Positions 27,047 through 40,357 are shown, counted from the first letter of the stretch. The stretch is 64,000 nucleotides of DNA from Acridotheres tristis (GCA_037013685.1 CM072893.1:21223736-21287735); one strand, 5' to 3'. The notes: generated from the letters alone by a model not told the origin. Made by a program: numbers and translations.

Positions 27047-27344
27047 GTAAATGGGAGTCGCGACAGGCTCCCCGTGCCGCCGGCGGCCAGGGCAGGGGCA
27101 GGGCAGGCGGGGCGCGGAGGGGGCACGGGCAGGGCAGCTCCAACTTGCGGCAGGGGGGACAGGAAGGCTCGGGTTGCCGCGGGAGGTGCGCGGGGTGTGC
27201 TCGCTTCGCGTCCCCGAGGTTCCCCCAAACCCTGCCCGTGGTTTAAAAATCGCCCTCTTGGCACAAGTGCGCAGGAGCCGGGCTCACTTTACCGCCGCTG
27301 ACGCTGTCAAAATCGCTGTGGCTCCAGCAGTAACAGCAGCGAGC

Positions 27345-27384
27345 CCCCTCCCTGCCTCCCTCCCTCCCTCCTTCCCTCCCTCCG
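27345..27384. repeat. (CCCT)n pyrimidine tract in CpG island
   Basis: About 40 bases of CCCT, CCTT and CCTG units on the + strand, near the right edge of the island. A shorter similar tract is at about 26755-26775. Such tracts are common in CpG-island promoters. Confidence 0.85.
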
Positions 27385-27455
27385 CCCGGTCACCCGCTCC
27401 TCGTGAGAAACCAAAGGCTGATATTCCACTAGCTTCATCTTCCCCGCTTACGCGA

Positions 27456-27850
27456 CAGTGAGGAAGACTTGCTAATTAATTTACATACGAGGGAATGATG
27501 TCTGAAGGAAGGAAAAAATACCCCGTTGCACCTGCTCCGCCGAGACTTGTCATCTGAATCTGGAGGAGAGCTATAAATCATGTAAAGTGTTCGCGGTGGA
27601 GTCGGCTTCTTCTGAGAGCTGTAGGATTATGTATCCAAATGCTGAATTTATATTTCCCACTAGGAAAAGACTGAAACTCAGGTCAGATATAAACTACATA
27701 ATTTCATTTAAAACAAAACTGTAGTTATTTATTGTAATTCTAGAGGGGATTTTTCTTCGATCCTGATTAAATAGAAAGTGCTATTTCGAGCATGTAGTAA
27801 TGATTTGCACATTACAGCCTGAAATCTCTTGCAGAGCTGGACGTGGTGGA
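27456..27850. promoter_or_regulatory. CpG-island shoulder, possible regulatory element
   Basis: This stretch keeps some CpGs but is mainly AT-rich. It carries homeodomain-type CTAATTAA (27472-27479) and mixed motifs with no repeat signature. I infer possible conserved promoter-proximal regulatory DNA because it joins the island and lacks low-complexity decay. There is no alignment to support this. Confidence 0.3.
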
Positions 27851-30424
27851 GTGTAAGGATGGTGCTTTAGAATCACATATGTCCTCTTATTTTTGCCACA
27901 CATGAAAAGACTGAGAATAACCAGGCTGTTTTACCTTCTGTTTTTAGTGTGTCCAAACCCTTATTTTCTGAGATACAGGACGGGGAAAACTTGGACGAGG
28001 GATAGCACAACTTCCATTGAGTTGACTTTCTCAACTACAGCAACTAAAATCTTTCTGATGTCTGCTTTGATTATGTCCACATTTGAAAAAAAGCTTTAAA
28101 AAATGTCATAAACTACTTCCAAGATTTTCACTTACTGCCTTGAAGGCAATACTGTAATAGTTTTTTACACTTGCCAGCCAAATGAGCTGAACTGGGGAGA
28201 CCTACTGTTCAGTAAGATGTTTGTGTTATTTGTGTGCCAGGTATTTAATCATAAAATACAATACAGCTTTAGTCTTATGAAATAATAGTGTCATATTGTA
28301 CAAATTATTCATGTTTTAGTTTTGTGAATTTTCATATATTTCACTAGGTTTGTTGCTGGTAAAACTAGACTGAGGTTTTGTCATTTCAAATGGAACTAAT
28401 TTAGATTGGGGTTAATTGCTTTAGTAGCCTACTGTGTTTTTGGCAAAACTGCAAATGGCAAATATTACTAAGTTCTTTTGTTTCACTTATGTAAAAATAC
28501 TGCTTTTTGATTAAAAAGATGTTATGTGCTATAGATGGATTCCGTACATTGGATCAAAACCAGGGAATTAAGGAGTTTTGTGTGCTTTGACAGCACGTGT
28601 GATTTGCAAGTTTCATAAGTTGTGAGCTTATTGTAAAAGTGTGTGTATGTGTGTGGCAAAAGAATGCTATGCTAGTAGAAGAAACTAATAATAACACAGA
28701 AATCTGTGAGGTAAGCAAGAACATATGAGCCAGGCTAACCACTCAATATGCTTACTTTGAAAGCAAGCCTGGATGCAGTAGTTTTCATATCACTGTTCTA
28801 CAGCAACAAAATAAAGGAGACAAAAATAAGCACAAGCCAGAAATAAAAAGACTAAATTTTTAAAGGAGACTAGTCAGGTGGGGAAAAACATTTGGAAATC
28901 AAATCTTTCTGTCAAATCGAAGACTGTGGGTCATTGTTGAATGAAATCATACCCACATACACAGCATTTTTATGGCCTTGGTTTAGACTATAACCAACCA
29001 ATTAAAAGAGATTCAGTTGTTGAGAATTTGGTTTCTCACCAAGTAAGAAATGGTAGACATTCAATAAAAGTGGAGTTCATCTTTGAACTTGGAACAGGAG
29101 AACAGCTTGTTTTCTTTTCCAAATCTTCTGTCTCTAACTGGAAATGCTGTCATGGACACCAGTCCACAAGGTGGCCAAAATTTATTAGTTAGTGAACATT
29201 TATTGTTCTGAGATACCATTATAATAGAAATACTTTTTTTCTGTGTAACTGGCATTCTTCTGGCCATTGCTTTGGCTTTGTAAGTCATAAATGAAACATG
29301 GGAGTTCTGGTTTGGGGTTTGAACAATGTATGTCACTGTGTAGTTTTCAGTCCAGTGTACATTTTTGTTTGGCTGTCAAGTGTTGGACTGACTTATATTG
29401 GAAAAACATTTGCTTCTTCTCTGGAACAAAATGAAAAAAAAATCATTTTTCAGCCAGAAGGAGGTGGGGAAATGTGCTCACACTTACCAAACTTCATTGG
29501 CCTTACAATAATTACTTGTGTTTGATACAAGGGATTGTGGGGTTGGTGAATGACAGACCCACCTACCTTTTCAACATTTGCAACAGGCTGAGCATGCTTT
29601 TTTGGGTGAAGAAACCACAGTGCTGCTTGTTTATTGATGGACTTGAAAGGAGCTGAATGGAGAAGATATGGTTGTCTGCAACATTGCTCAATATTCACTT
29701 ACTGCTAGGCAAATAACTACGTGACAACTGGCCAGTAGCTGTAGTCATGTGAATATGACCTCTCTGTTTTCTGTAGCTGTTTTTGCTTTACTCACTGCCA
29801 TGGAAAACTTCTGAATGGGTTGTTCAGTAATTAACATAAAAGTAACATGTTATGAAGGGTGGAGATAGTTGTATGTCTAAGGGACAGGTTATATTACACG
29901 GCTCTGAATAGTGACAGTGTTTGAGGTGTATTTGCTTTGAGTACAAATTCCGACTTTGACTGACTATATAGTAAGCAGGAATCCATTAAACGGGCAAGGA
30001 GGACAAATATTTAATGAAGACCCAAAGAGGCAATATCATTTCAGTATGTTTGAAGTGCTCTGCTCTGTTTAGCTGCTGCTTAAATCTTCTGATCTCAAGG
30101 AGATCTTCTAGTCATCTGCTTTGATGCAATGTTCTATAAAACTATTTAAGCTAGAGGGGAAGGAGTTTAAGTCTTAAGATTGTTTTCTCTTGAGGATAAA
30201 AAGTTGCATGAAGTCCTCTCATAGCCCTAGCTGCACTTTAGTGGGAATAGTGTGAGCAAAACTAGGAAAGAGAGGAGCAGAATAGGGAGTAGTTGATCAC
30301 TGTAGTAATACAGGGCTGAAGAATAGACCTTTCTGAGATAGAAACAATCTTACCTAATTTCAGTCATAAAGTCATCACAGTCTATATTTAAGTACATTGC
30401 CCTGTTGCTCTTTCTGGAAAGAGG
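27851..30424. other. AT-rich non-coding DNA
   Basis: Nothing recognisable as exon or transposon. There is a short TG-rich microsatellite at about 28636-28657. Frames here are below 95 codons and show no domain. Confidence 0.65.
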
Positions 30425-30640
30425 TTTCAAAACCTCTCTCCTAATGCTTAGAGCTTTCTTTGAACTTTCAGCCTAAATATATTCTTTGATTCCTAATTTT
30501 TAATCTCTCAATATTGTTATTTAAAACCAACTCCTTCCTCAGTGTGTAGCCCTCAATAAATTATAAACATCGATCATGTGTCTTCCTCAGCTTTTATGTG
30601 CTAGGATCAAAAAGCAGAGCAAGCACCTTTTAGTCTGTGT
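30425..30640 (-). mobile_element. Old CR1/L3-type LINE fragment, 3' region
   Basis: Read on the + strand, the sequence follows the antisense of the 3' region of old amniote CR1-type LINEs. The landmarks are a block with CCTTCCTCAGTGTGTAGCCC, then CTCAATAAATTATA, CGATCATGTGTCTTCCTCAGC and CTTTTAGTC, in the expected order and spacing. It is strongly decayed, with no open frame. The assignment rests on remembered consensus features, so subfamily is uncertain. Confidence 0.55.
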
Positions 30641-31335
30641 GGCAAAACAGAATAAATAGGAAGATAGAGGCCAGTAACTTGATTCTCCTGAATTCTCAAC
30701 CTTGTACCTGAAGTGCTTGCTCAAAGTCTTGAATAAGAGTGCTAATGCTTCACTTGGTCTTTTCAAAATACCTTTTCAGGCACTGGTGAATATCAAGTTT
30801 GTTTTACAGATAGGCCAGGTTGGTTTAGTCTGTTAATAGCAAACATGGGTGTGTGATTTATCTTTTTGTGTGGCTCTCAAATGATAAGAGACCATCGCAG
30901 AAATAATCACAGAAATTCTGCTATTCGTAATCACGTGGCTTTGAAGAGTTGCTAAAGGTTTTGCCATTTCTAATACACCTGTGCACATGCTCCTCCAATT
31001 TCTTCTGTAAGTTAGCAAAAACCTCCCCTGTATCAAGAAGGCTTCCTGTCACCAGTTTTTATCAAAACATCTCTGCTTTTCATCATGTTTACAGACATGT
31101 AATAAGATGAGTGTGAAGAACGATTTTAAAGAAGTCCATTTAATATGTTACCATTAATCACCTTTATATCAACTTCATGTTTGTGTTATGCTTATATTTC
31201 CAACTCAGTAAATAACTGCTGGGTGATATCAGATTCTTTACTGAAGTCTAGAGAGAGTGGATTCTGAATTTCCTTTCCCATAATATTTTCTTTTAAAAGG
31301 ATTGGCTTCTCCCTCCCACCAAGCATTTAGAAATG
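30641..31335. other. Non-coding spacer between two CR1 fragments
   Basis: AT-rich with no clear repeat or exon. It may hold unrecognisable LINE remains because both flanks are minus-strand CR1. Confidence 0.5.
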
Positions 31336-31990
31336 CTGATTAAGATCCCTCCTGAGCCTTCTCCAGGATAAAGTAATTCAGCTCTTCCTGCCTTTCTTCA
31401 TATGACAGATGCTCCAAGACCCATATCTTCTCTGTGTCCTGGATGTACATACTGGATGTACACCAGTATGTCTGTGTCTGTTCTGCACTGGGGAGCCCAG
31501 AACAGGAGGCAATATTCCAGATGTGACTTCACTGGTGCTGAGAGGAGGGATCATCTCTCTCAGCCTGCTGGCACTGTTTTTCCTAACACAGAAAGTGCTG
31601 ACTTTCATTGCTACATGGGCACTTTGCTGACTCATGCCCACCAGGATCCTCCCTATCCTTTAATGCCCAGTTCTTTCCCCCTGGTTGATCCCAAAACTTT
31701 TACCAGTGAACACAGTTATTTCTCTTTGGGTAAAGAACGTGTATTTCCTTTTGCTGGACTTTATTTCTCCAGCCTGTTGAGGTCCCACTTAATGGCATCA
31801 TAACTATTCCTTATTTCATATGCTCTGCCAACTCACTGAGGGTGCCCTCAGTCCCGTTATTCTGGTCTCTAAAATGGCCCCAATATCAACAGGACTGCAC
31901 AATTAGCTATGTTCCCAGCTGAATTTTGTGGCACTGATCATAATCCTCTGAGCCCAGCAACTCCACTACTTTCCATTTCACCTCACTTTC
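31336..31990 (-). mobile_element. CR1 LINE fragment, end of ORF2 plus part of 3' UTR
   Basis: The + strand shows the antisense of CR1. In order these are a CCTCCTGAGCCTTCTCCAGG block, a CTTCATATGACAGATGCTCC block, GGGGAGCCCAGAACAGGAGG, the TCAGCCTGCTGGCACTGTTTT block, and AACTCACTGAGGGTGCCCTC near 31830-31850. That order matches the C-terminal part of the reverse-transcriptase ORF and the following sequence. It is 5'-truncated and mutated. The + strand frames of 73-133 codons here are antisense shadows of the repeat, not genes. A local duplication of CTGGATGTACA occurs near 31440-31462. Confidence 0.85.
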
Positions 31991-34900
31991 ATGCCTCATT
32001 AATAATAATGTAATTGTTAGTAATAACAGTTAGTAGCATCAGTAATAATTTTACTACTGCTGTGTGACCAGCAAAATTAACTGATAAAAATATCCCTTCA
32101 CCATCTCTCTTTGCTCTGGATTAATAGCACTGGCACGTGAGTGTACACATGTGCAGCAAGTGACAGTTGCTTTTTTGTCTATGTTTGAGTGCATGACTGT
32201 GAATTACTCATACCATATGTTTGACACGGGCAAGATACTATATTTTACATGTCATATAGGCACTGCATATTTTTTTGCATTAAGTTTATTTCCCCACCTC
32301 ATTTTTATAGGGTGAATGAACCTCTGGGCTTGTTATAGTTACGGGGAATTTGAAATATGTCATCTTTAAATTGATTGTAAAATAGAGGTGAATTAATCTC
32401 TCTGTAGCTGAAGTTTTTGAAGCCAAGTGGCCTTTCATTCAGGTAAAGCAATTGTGTACCTTGTGTTAAAAAATGCAAATACTTTTTTTATGCTTCCTTC
32501 AAATAGCAAAAAATTTTTTGAGAAAAATTGCTTCTGTATTCCATCTTTTCTTTTGCTATTCACACTCACCTGCTTTGCCAGCAGCAGTGAGAAAAGACAC
32601 TGCACTACCCTCATTGCAAGCAAAGCGTAAGATTTCAAGAGTGAGACTCAGTGCTCTGTGTTTAAGTGCAAATTATTTGAGGTTGGTCTGGGATCAAGCT
32701 GTTTTGCTGCAGGAAAATTCATTCAATATTGCTTGAAGAGAAGGAGTTTTCAGTTTATTTAGCAAGTTACTGATACTTTTGCTTTTAGCTAAAAAACGTA
32801 TCTTTTGTTTGTGTGTGTGCACATAGATGAGTGATGAAAAGGAACTTTTTAGTCAAACAACTTTCTGTTTTCAGAATACTTCGAAGATAGCACTTAAAAT
32901 ACTGAAAATGACGATTCTCTTTTTCTCCACCTTGAAATGAGGATATAGTGAATTGTACTTTCAACTTAATACCTTGACATTGATTTTGAGAAGCATTCTA
33001 GTCTTTGCATTTTGATTCTGAATTCACGTTCTGTAGTAACTCCATCAGAAAAATTGGAGAATTTTGCTTCTTTGTGTGGTGCTAAGGCCTCTTAGGATGC
33101 CTCCAGAATTTGGAGAGAAATGACTCTTGGCTTCTAAGTGGCAGTGAACAGGTGGGAATTGAAAAATCGTGAATGGGCACCTGTGCAAGTATGCAGCTCT
33201 AGCCTTTACTTTTATTTCCAAAATCAATATAAATGCATATATGCTCATCATCTGAATTTCAGAAAAATAATTGCTTTTGGTTTTTCTTCTTTTTGTTGTT
33301 GTCTTAAATTTCCTGCTAACACTGTACATCTGTTTAACTTGGAAAGGCAGAGCAAATCCTTTTCAGCTGAGGTTATAAAAGGTGCAGATACAGTTATTAA
33401 GTCAAATGTTACACATTACCTACAGAACAATGGAGAAAATGATTTAACATTTTTTTCTCCTGCAGTTCTCCAGATTGCTACCCAACCATTTTATATCATT
33501 TAAGTTTCTGCAAGTAAAGAAAACTGTTTAGGGAGGTAAAAAAGGTGTTGAATTTAACTTTTTGTAAACTGCGAACAGTAGACTTTTTTTTCCCCAGAAA
33601 CTGACAACAGAAAAATGTGTTCTGAGATTGTATTTATTTACAGTGGGATCTTAGTGGATATCTGGAAAAAAAACTAAATGAGATATTAGGAATATAGATT
33701 ATTTTGATAAATGGCAAAGTATCAGTTAGTAGAGATGCTGGGTTTTAGACATGAATTAGTAAGATAATTCGAATACAAACATAATATTTTAGCTTCTGGA
33801 TGGAGATAAACTTCTGTCCTTGTCATAATTTAGCATTTATACAGTGTTTACAAGGAAAAAAACTCCTTAGGGATAGTAATGATTTTCAGTACACCCTCTG
33901 AAGGCAGGTAGATGTTCTGCAAATTAATGATATAGGACCCATATATTTTAGACCTAGAAATCTGCTAAGAGTTTGAATTTTGGCATAAATGTGTTTGAAG
34001 TTTATAAAGGGCAGACTATATCCCTCAGAATACAGAATCAGCTCTTACAAGGTATGCTTTCATTTTTAAGGAACAAAGATACAGGGTTTCATTCAGAATG
34101 CTTGAATAACATCATGTCTCTTTGATAACAAAGTCTAGTCAGACATAGCTTTTCCTGAATAAAAGTGTTGGACACTATAAATAACATTTTTTAAAGGTTC
34201 ACACAGAATAGATGTTTAATTTACAAAGATTCTATAAAATGTAGCATCCATTTTTTGTAAAAAGGTATTTACACATGGAAAGAGGGAGCTCGTCTTTCCT
34301 GTCTCCACCTTCCTTGGTTGACAGACTTTCCCTCCAGCAAGCAGTTGACAGCAATCAGTTTGAGGATTATTTCTGGAAGGAAAAAGTTTACAGCTTTTCT
34401 CCAACAGTAAGATTAAAAATAAAGTAGCTGTCATCTATTTCCATGGCTTAACTAGTTAAAATCATAGCCACGAAAATGCCATATTACTCAGCTAAGCTGT
34501 TCACTGCATTTTGTACAGTAAGCAGACCTTATTAAATAAAGGCAGTCAAGCCTTGCAAACAACAGTTTGTAACAAATTTTAAAAATTAAATTTTTACTAG
34601 AATTTCAGAATTTGTTATTGTTTCTAGTTATACTAATTCTTTAAAATAAGCTTTACACTGGTATTATAATGAAATATTTAATTTTGTGGCCTTGTCCTAT
34701 ATGAGGCACACGTAGGTAATTGTCAGGATGAAAGAAGTTTGTGTCTTACAACAGCCAGATTCTTGAGCATCTTCCAGACTTGGCTCACATTAATTCTCAC
34801 AGCATTGTGTTTTCCATTGCACCATTTATAAAGGTAAATACTATCAGGTTTAAGATGGAAAATAATTTGCAATTGTCATCTTTGACACTTTGACACTTTC

Positions 34901-36274
34901 TAGTACTAGATTCTTGAGATGTATTATGAAAATAAACATTTAAGGGATTTCTTTATCTAGATTGCCACAGTCAGAAATCCTCTAGACCTAATCCCCAAAC
35001 ACTAAACTATTTCAGTCTCACAAATTATGACTGTTTCCTTTGCACCACATGCTACCTTTAGTTTATTCTGCAAATAAATAGTTCAGTTTGCTTAGATGGT
35101 GTTTTGTTGGGCTTTTTAAGTCTACTTAATTTACAGAATTTTATTTTATGGCTTTGATTTTGTTTTGTACTGTACAGTGTGAAGTCTTCCAGTAGTCTTG
35201 GCAACCTGATCCACTGATTCCTGGCTATGGTATTTTCCCTCCTGTCCTGTAGTGGAGTAATGAAATATCCTTACTATAAGTAGACTTTTTTTGTGCTTTT
35301 AGGGTTTTCTGAATTCAAAGTCTGATATGTGCACTGGAGAATGAAGAACAAAAGTCTCTTCGTTTTCATACTCTGCTGCATTCTTATCTTAGCTCCAAGT
35401 TTCTGGATCCTAAAGTAAGATTCATGCCTGTACAATGCAAACATTCCTGAGAGCTTAGATCTCTTTAGGAAGTTAGAGAGCTGAACACTTGTGTAGTTTT
35501 CACTCTTTTTTTAACCCCCCCCCTCTGCAAAGTTATGGAAGTTTAAGACAGTTATTTAAGTGGTTAGTGGTTGACGTTTTATGCTTGCACTTTATCTCCT
35601 GTATCCTGAGAGTATAAATAGTGCCAGTGATAGAAAACCAGAGTTTCAAAACTAAATTTATCTTGAAAAGAGAACTGTTATGATAATTATGCATAGAGCT
35701 TTAGAATATGGAAATAATATAAATCTTCACTAAATAGTCATTACTCAATGTTAGATAATCTGCTATTCTGAAAAGAATATTGTATCATTCTTCTTTTGAA
35801 TCCTTGTGTGGTCACAGCACAGAACATGATGCTGTAATACTCCAAGGAATTGTTCTACTTTGCTTCTTTGCTTCTATAGTGAAGCAGTTTCCTTTAATCA
35901 AATGGAAGCCAATAGAAATACACGAGCATTGAACAGGGCTCTCTATTGCCTGCTGGGAGATATTTAAATTTGTGCTGGCTTGCACTAGAAGGAAATGCTG
36001 TTAAAGCATTTTGTTTTGTTCCCGTAAAAACTCTAATATTCAGTGTGGAAAATGGCCATAAACCACCCCCCCCAGATAATATCATATGTACTGAATAATG
36101 CAATTAACTATTCAGCCAATTGTGTAATAATAACATACATGTTTTAACATGTTTATTCCTGTACAAGCTGATAATACTTTATACTATAAGTAAAAAATAT
36201 GGACTACTCTGTTGTTTCTACTTAATTTTTGTGATCCTGGGGTATTCTCATTTATTAACTTGAAATAATCATTT

Positions 36275-36308
36275 TTATATATGCATATATGTGTGTATAT
36301 ATATATAT
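36275..36308. repeat. AT/TG dinucleotide microsatellite
   Basis: Alternating TA with TGTG interruptions over about 34 bases, visible directly. Confidence 0.85.
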
Positions 36309-39300
36309 GGAAAGAAATAATTAGATAGGTCTTAAATTGTAACAATTGATTTCTGAAACTGGAATTTTTTCAACTGAAAAGCAATTGAAATTATTGTTTC
36401 AGTCAAAATGATTTTGCATTTATCTATAAATAATTCCTTGCTAAAAAGGTTCAGAAAAAGAAGAATGTTAAAATTACAGAGTAATTTTATGAATCAAAAA
36501 ATATCAGTTGTCTCTGCATATGGTGTATTATTGTGCATTAGTATTTTTGAAACATTCTCTGTCTGTTCAGCCATGTGCTGTTGATCCTGGTCCCGCAAAA
36601 TGTGTTAATTGTGCATAGCTATTAATAGCAATAGTTACTTTATAATTTTTCTTTTGTTGATGTTTTTTGTTGTGGATAGTAAGATTAAATTTATGTTTTC
36701 AATCTTGTTATAATCATATTTTTTTAAACAGATGGAGCAACCAAGCATATACTGTGAGTTGTTAGACAGGAGGCTTTGGGTAAGATTCAGAATTAAGTTT
36801 TGGGTTTGTAGTTATTGAATGAGACACAAGAATGTGCCTCGGGTACTGTGGTTTAAATGAATTGCAGTGTGTAATTGAGGTGAATTTGATCTTAGCACTT
36901 TAGAATGTACTTTTGTAAGGCATGAAGGAATTTTAGATATCAGCATAGGGCTGGTGAGAAACTTGGAGGGAATGTACCTGTCCACACACTGTTTTGGCAT
37001 AATATTACCCGAGAAAGTGTTGATTATGTTTACCAGAATTACTGTCTTCCTACTCCTAACTAACTTTAAGAGAACTACAGGTTTCAGGAATCTGAGTTGT
37101 AGGCAGAACTTACCATGCTGGCAGCAGGAAATCTGTATAAGCAGTGGAGTTTGTTTACCTAACTTAATGGAATTTTTTTTTTAACAAAGAGCTGGGAGAA
37201 AGCTTCTTTCCCCTTCTACAAATTACCTGAGGAATTTTAGTCCCTAAGTGAACTAATTTATTGTACTGGAGCTTCAGGATTCCTCAAAATACAAATTCTA
37301 CCTTCCAGTTAGTTAGATAAGTATCCAAGTATGAAATAATTTCATCTTGACCTTTTAATATCTAACTTACTTGAATTTTGCTTCTGAGTAAATACCTACT
37401 TAGCTTTAATACATTCCTACTTAATGTGGAATGGCTCTGAAAAGTGAATATTACCATCTAATTGTTAAGGTAATAAGGAAAACATTTTCCCTATTTGAAG
37501 TTTTATACATTAGTTTATTCTTATTTAATGTCAAGAAAATTAGTTTAGGAAGGCTGAGAAAAATGGGAGGAGCTATAAATGGTTTTCCTCCAAGGTAACT
37601 AGATGATCTTTTCAAAGTTAAACTGAATGAAAAATTTTTGTTTAAATCTTATTAGTTTGATACATATGTAACACTTCTCTCTTCTCTCCATTCAGTGTAT
37701 TTCACTGTGTGGCTATTATATTCCTTTTAAAAGTATCTGTACATATAGATCAATATTTTAGATTTAATTTCGCCTAAGATTCCTGAGTTTTCTTGTATTG
37801 ATGTGACCTCAGATCCTAGCTGGCAAAGTAAGGTGTACTCTGTGTGATTATCTGAGAGTAGCTACTTCATGTGCTCAAGTCATAGATCCATGTTATCTCC
37901 CAGTGAAAATCCAGACAAGCTAAAAATACTGTTGTACCTTCTTGCCAAATAGATTTAATCTGCTGCATGTGAAACTGTTATTTTAGAGAAGCTAGTAGAG
38001 AGTAAATAGAATATAATAAAAAAATTCATATACTGTTCTTTCTGGGGGGAGCAAAGAATATGAAACACATTGAACAGTAGGGTGGAAAGACAGATGCTCC
38101 TGTTTTAATGCAGTCTATGTAAGAGGTATGCCTGGGATTAATCTAGTGGTAAATTACTTTCTATCCTACACTCATAATCTCTGCTTATTGGACTTGTTAT
38201 TGTGTGGTAATCCAATTTCTCCATATGACACCAGTGTAAAAGGGAACTGTCTTTGCCTGCAGAGACCAGTGCCATCTATTTTCCTGCTCATCTCTTTCAC
38301 AGACCAGAAAGTGATTGTACACTGCACTGCATTTCTAAGTACAGCTTTCTTTGCCCTTCATAGGAGTCTTCATTTGGCACAGAAAACTCAAGAATTGAGT
38401 CTGTTTTGATCTACTGAGCTTGACTTTATAGATGGGACTCAGATTGGCTGTCAGTGGAAAAGCTGAGCTTTCTGCTGTGAATAATCAACAGTTGGCCAGC
38501 AGCTGTATGTGGAAAGGGCTGAACTGTAGAGCCTTGTTGTGAAAAGCCAGTGTTTTATCATCCATATAATTGGTGCCTGAAATCCATCTGCAGCCATGTG
38601 TTAACAGATCACTCAGGTTAGAAATTAACAATCTCTAGCAGTGATAGCCAATTCCTGGAGAAAACCATGGATGCTATAGGAATGTGATAATGCTGTAGTG
38701 TTGGTGCAGAACCAGCACTGGAAGTCAGGGTGAAGGACAGAACCTTAAGCCAAGGTTTTAGTCCCAGTAACTTGGCCAAATGGTAGTTTAAATAGATGTT
38801 GTCTACCTACCCTGAGTGTCTTATTTTGAAACAGTGTAGTCTGAAGAAAAGACATTGAAAAATGTCCACAGGGCAAAGGAGAAATTCTGTCTCTGGCATT
38901 ATAAAATATAAGATACCTGAAATTTACCTTTGAAGTTAATCTAGCATGCTCAGTTCTTTAATTTTAGAAGCTAGAGGGTCTTTGCTGTGGCAAATGCTTG
39001 TCTTTTCCCCTGCACTTCATTTGTGATCATCTGCTATGAATTCTGTGTTCAGTCATTTCTGACGCTACTGTTAAGAAATAACATTTGTTCAGTTTGAATT
39101 TCATGCTATTTGCTTTTGTAAAGTAACCAATTCACTTCTATCCCTCTCTTTCTCCTTTTGCTTTGATTTTTTTCCCCCCAAGCATTGTGAATGTTTTTTC
39201 AAGGAAGACAGTCTGCAGGCCTTAAATATCACTCTGCCGTTCTAATTCTTAAATTGAAACCTTTGGGTTTATGTTTTTCTGTATAATCTTGGTGTATATG

Positions 39301-40341
39301 CTGTCCTTCCCCTCTATCTGTCAGAAAGATTAATGTGAGAGTATTAACATAGTGCAGCACAGGATTGTGTGAGCTAGTTCTTGTCACTCTAGAAAGGACA
39401 TCTATTCCTTTATTGTATAGTGTGTTTGAATTTGACATGAGAGTAGGATCCCACTGGAGGATAAATGTATCTCTTTGGAAAGCTAACAAAGGAACAATTT
39501 CATGTAGCCGAAGCGTCACAGAAGAGTGGTCATAGTTTTCACTGCTTGCACCTTCAGAGTAAAAAATAGAAATGGATCCAGTAATTTTGTGCAATTCTTG
39601 GATACTACAGTCACAGTAGTTGAGAGTAGTTGGATAAGTGGACAGACAAGAAAATAGGGAAAGCACATTTAGTATTTGAAGTTATTTATTAAATATTCAC
39701 TGAAGAAGCATGGGGTCACTATATTTCACACTTAGAGAGGATTACAGAATAATTTAAACTCTATAAAAATGCTAGCAAGATGGGTAGCCACTGTCTTTCA
39801 TTTAAGAAGCATCAGAACAAAGGTATGTCACTCAGTAAAATAGCACTACATGTAGCTGAGGGGTTTTGCTGAAATAAATCTTAGAAGAATTAAGAAAATG
39901 GCACGAAAGTGAAAAATGAACCAAATGACCTTCTGTAAATGACTACTTGAAGTGTGAATTCAGACACTGCTTTGTGAGAACTTTTATATGGAATGGTAGA
40001 TGAAAGAGATTAGCAAGGAACAGAAAACTGGCTTGCTTGTTATTTGTTGTGCTAAGAAAAGCAGAAATTTAACTCTATAAATAAGCAAGATTGCACCAGA
40101 CACCAAGTTCCATCATCTGTTTCTTTTCTTTATCAGAAAAAACCTGGACAACTCTGTAATTTTATGTAGCTGTCTAGGTCATCTATAGTTGAGCTGATTC
40201 CACCTTTAGCAAGAACCAACTCTTTTCATGCTAAAATAATCAAGATAAGAATGGAAAAGACAGGTCCATCACGCTTTGAATCATTCCATCTCAGATCTGT
40301 GTAATTAGCCCAAGGGATTGCTAGAGAACTTCCTTTTTCTC

Positions 40342-40357
40342 TTTTTTTTTTTTTTTT
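40342..40357. repeat. Poly-T run
   Basis: Sixteen consecutive T on the + strand. No retroposed body is recognised beside it. Confidence 0.9.

Larger units (their letters stand above)
26186..27455. promoter_or_regulatory. CpG island, probable promoter
   Basis: About 1.3 kb of GC-rich, CpG-dense sequence lies in otherwise AT-rich, CpG-poor DNA; for example 26941-27000 alone contains nine CpG dinucleotides. It has CCGCCC and GGGGCGC-type GC boxes and no clear TATA box, as is usual for vertebrate CpG-island promoters. Its middle holds an AT-rich patch (about 26893-26932) with TAAT motifs and three ATGs. Two ATG-to-splice-donor stretches on the + strand (26931-26969 and 27032-27046) hint at rightward transcription, but direction is not proven and the island could be bidirectional. 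Frames of up to 263 codons here are explained by rarity of stop codons in GC-rich DNA; the longest has no ATG at its start. The gene is not identified. Confidence 0.85.

Noticed and set aside
26352..27143. 263-codon minus-strand frame in the CpG island
   Set aside because: It lies wholly in GC-rich DNA where stops are rare, starts at a non-ATG codon, is low-complexity Pro/Ala/Gly/Arg, and several other frames of the same region are equally open.
31402..31803. 133-codon plus-strand frame and overlapping frames
   Set aside because: They are antisense shadows of the minus-strand CR1 LINE.
39229..39666. 145-codon minus-strand frame
   Set aside because: It starts at GTG rather than ATG and shows no domain, and about one frame of this length is expected by chance in this amount of AT-rich sequence.
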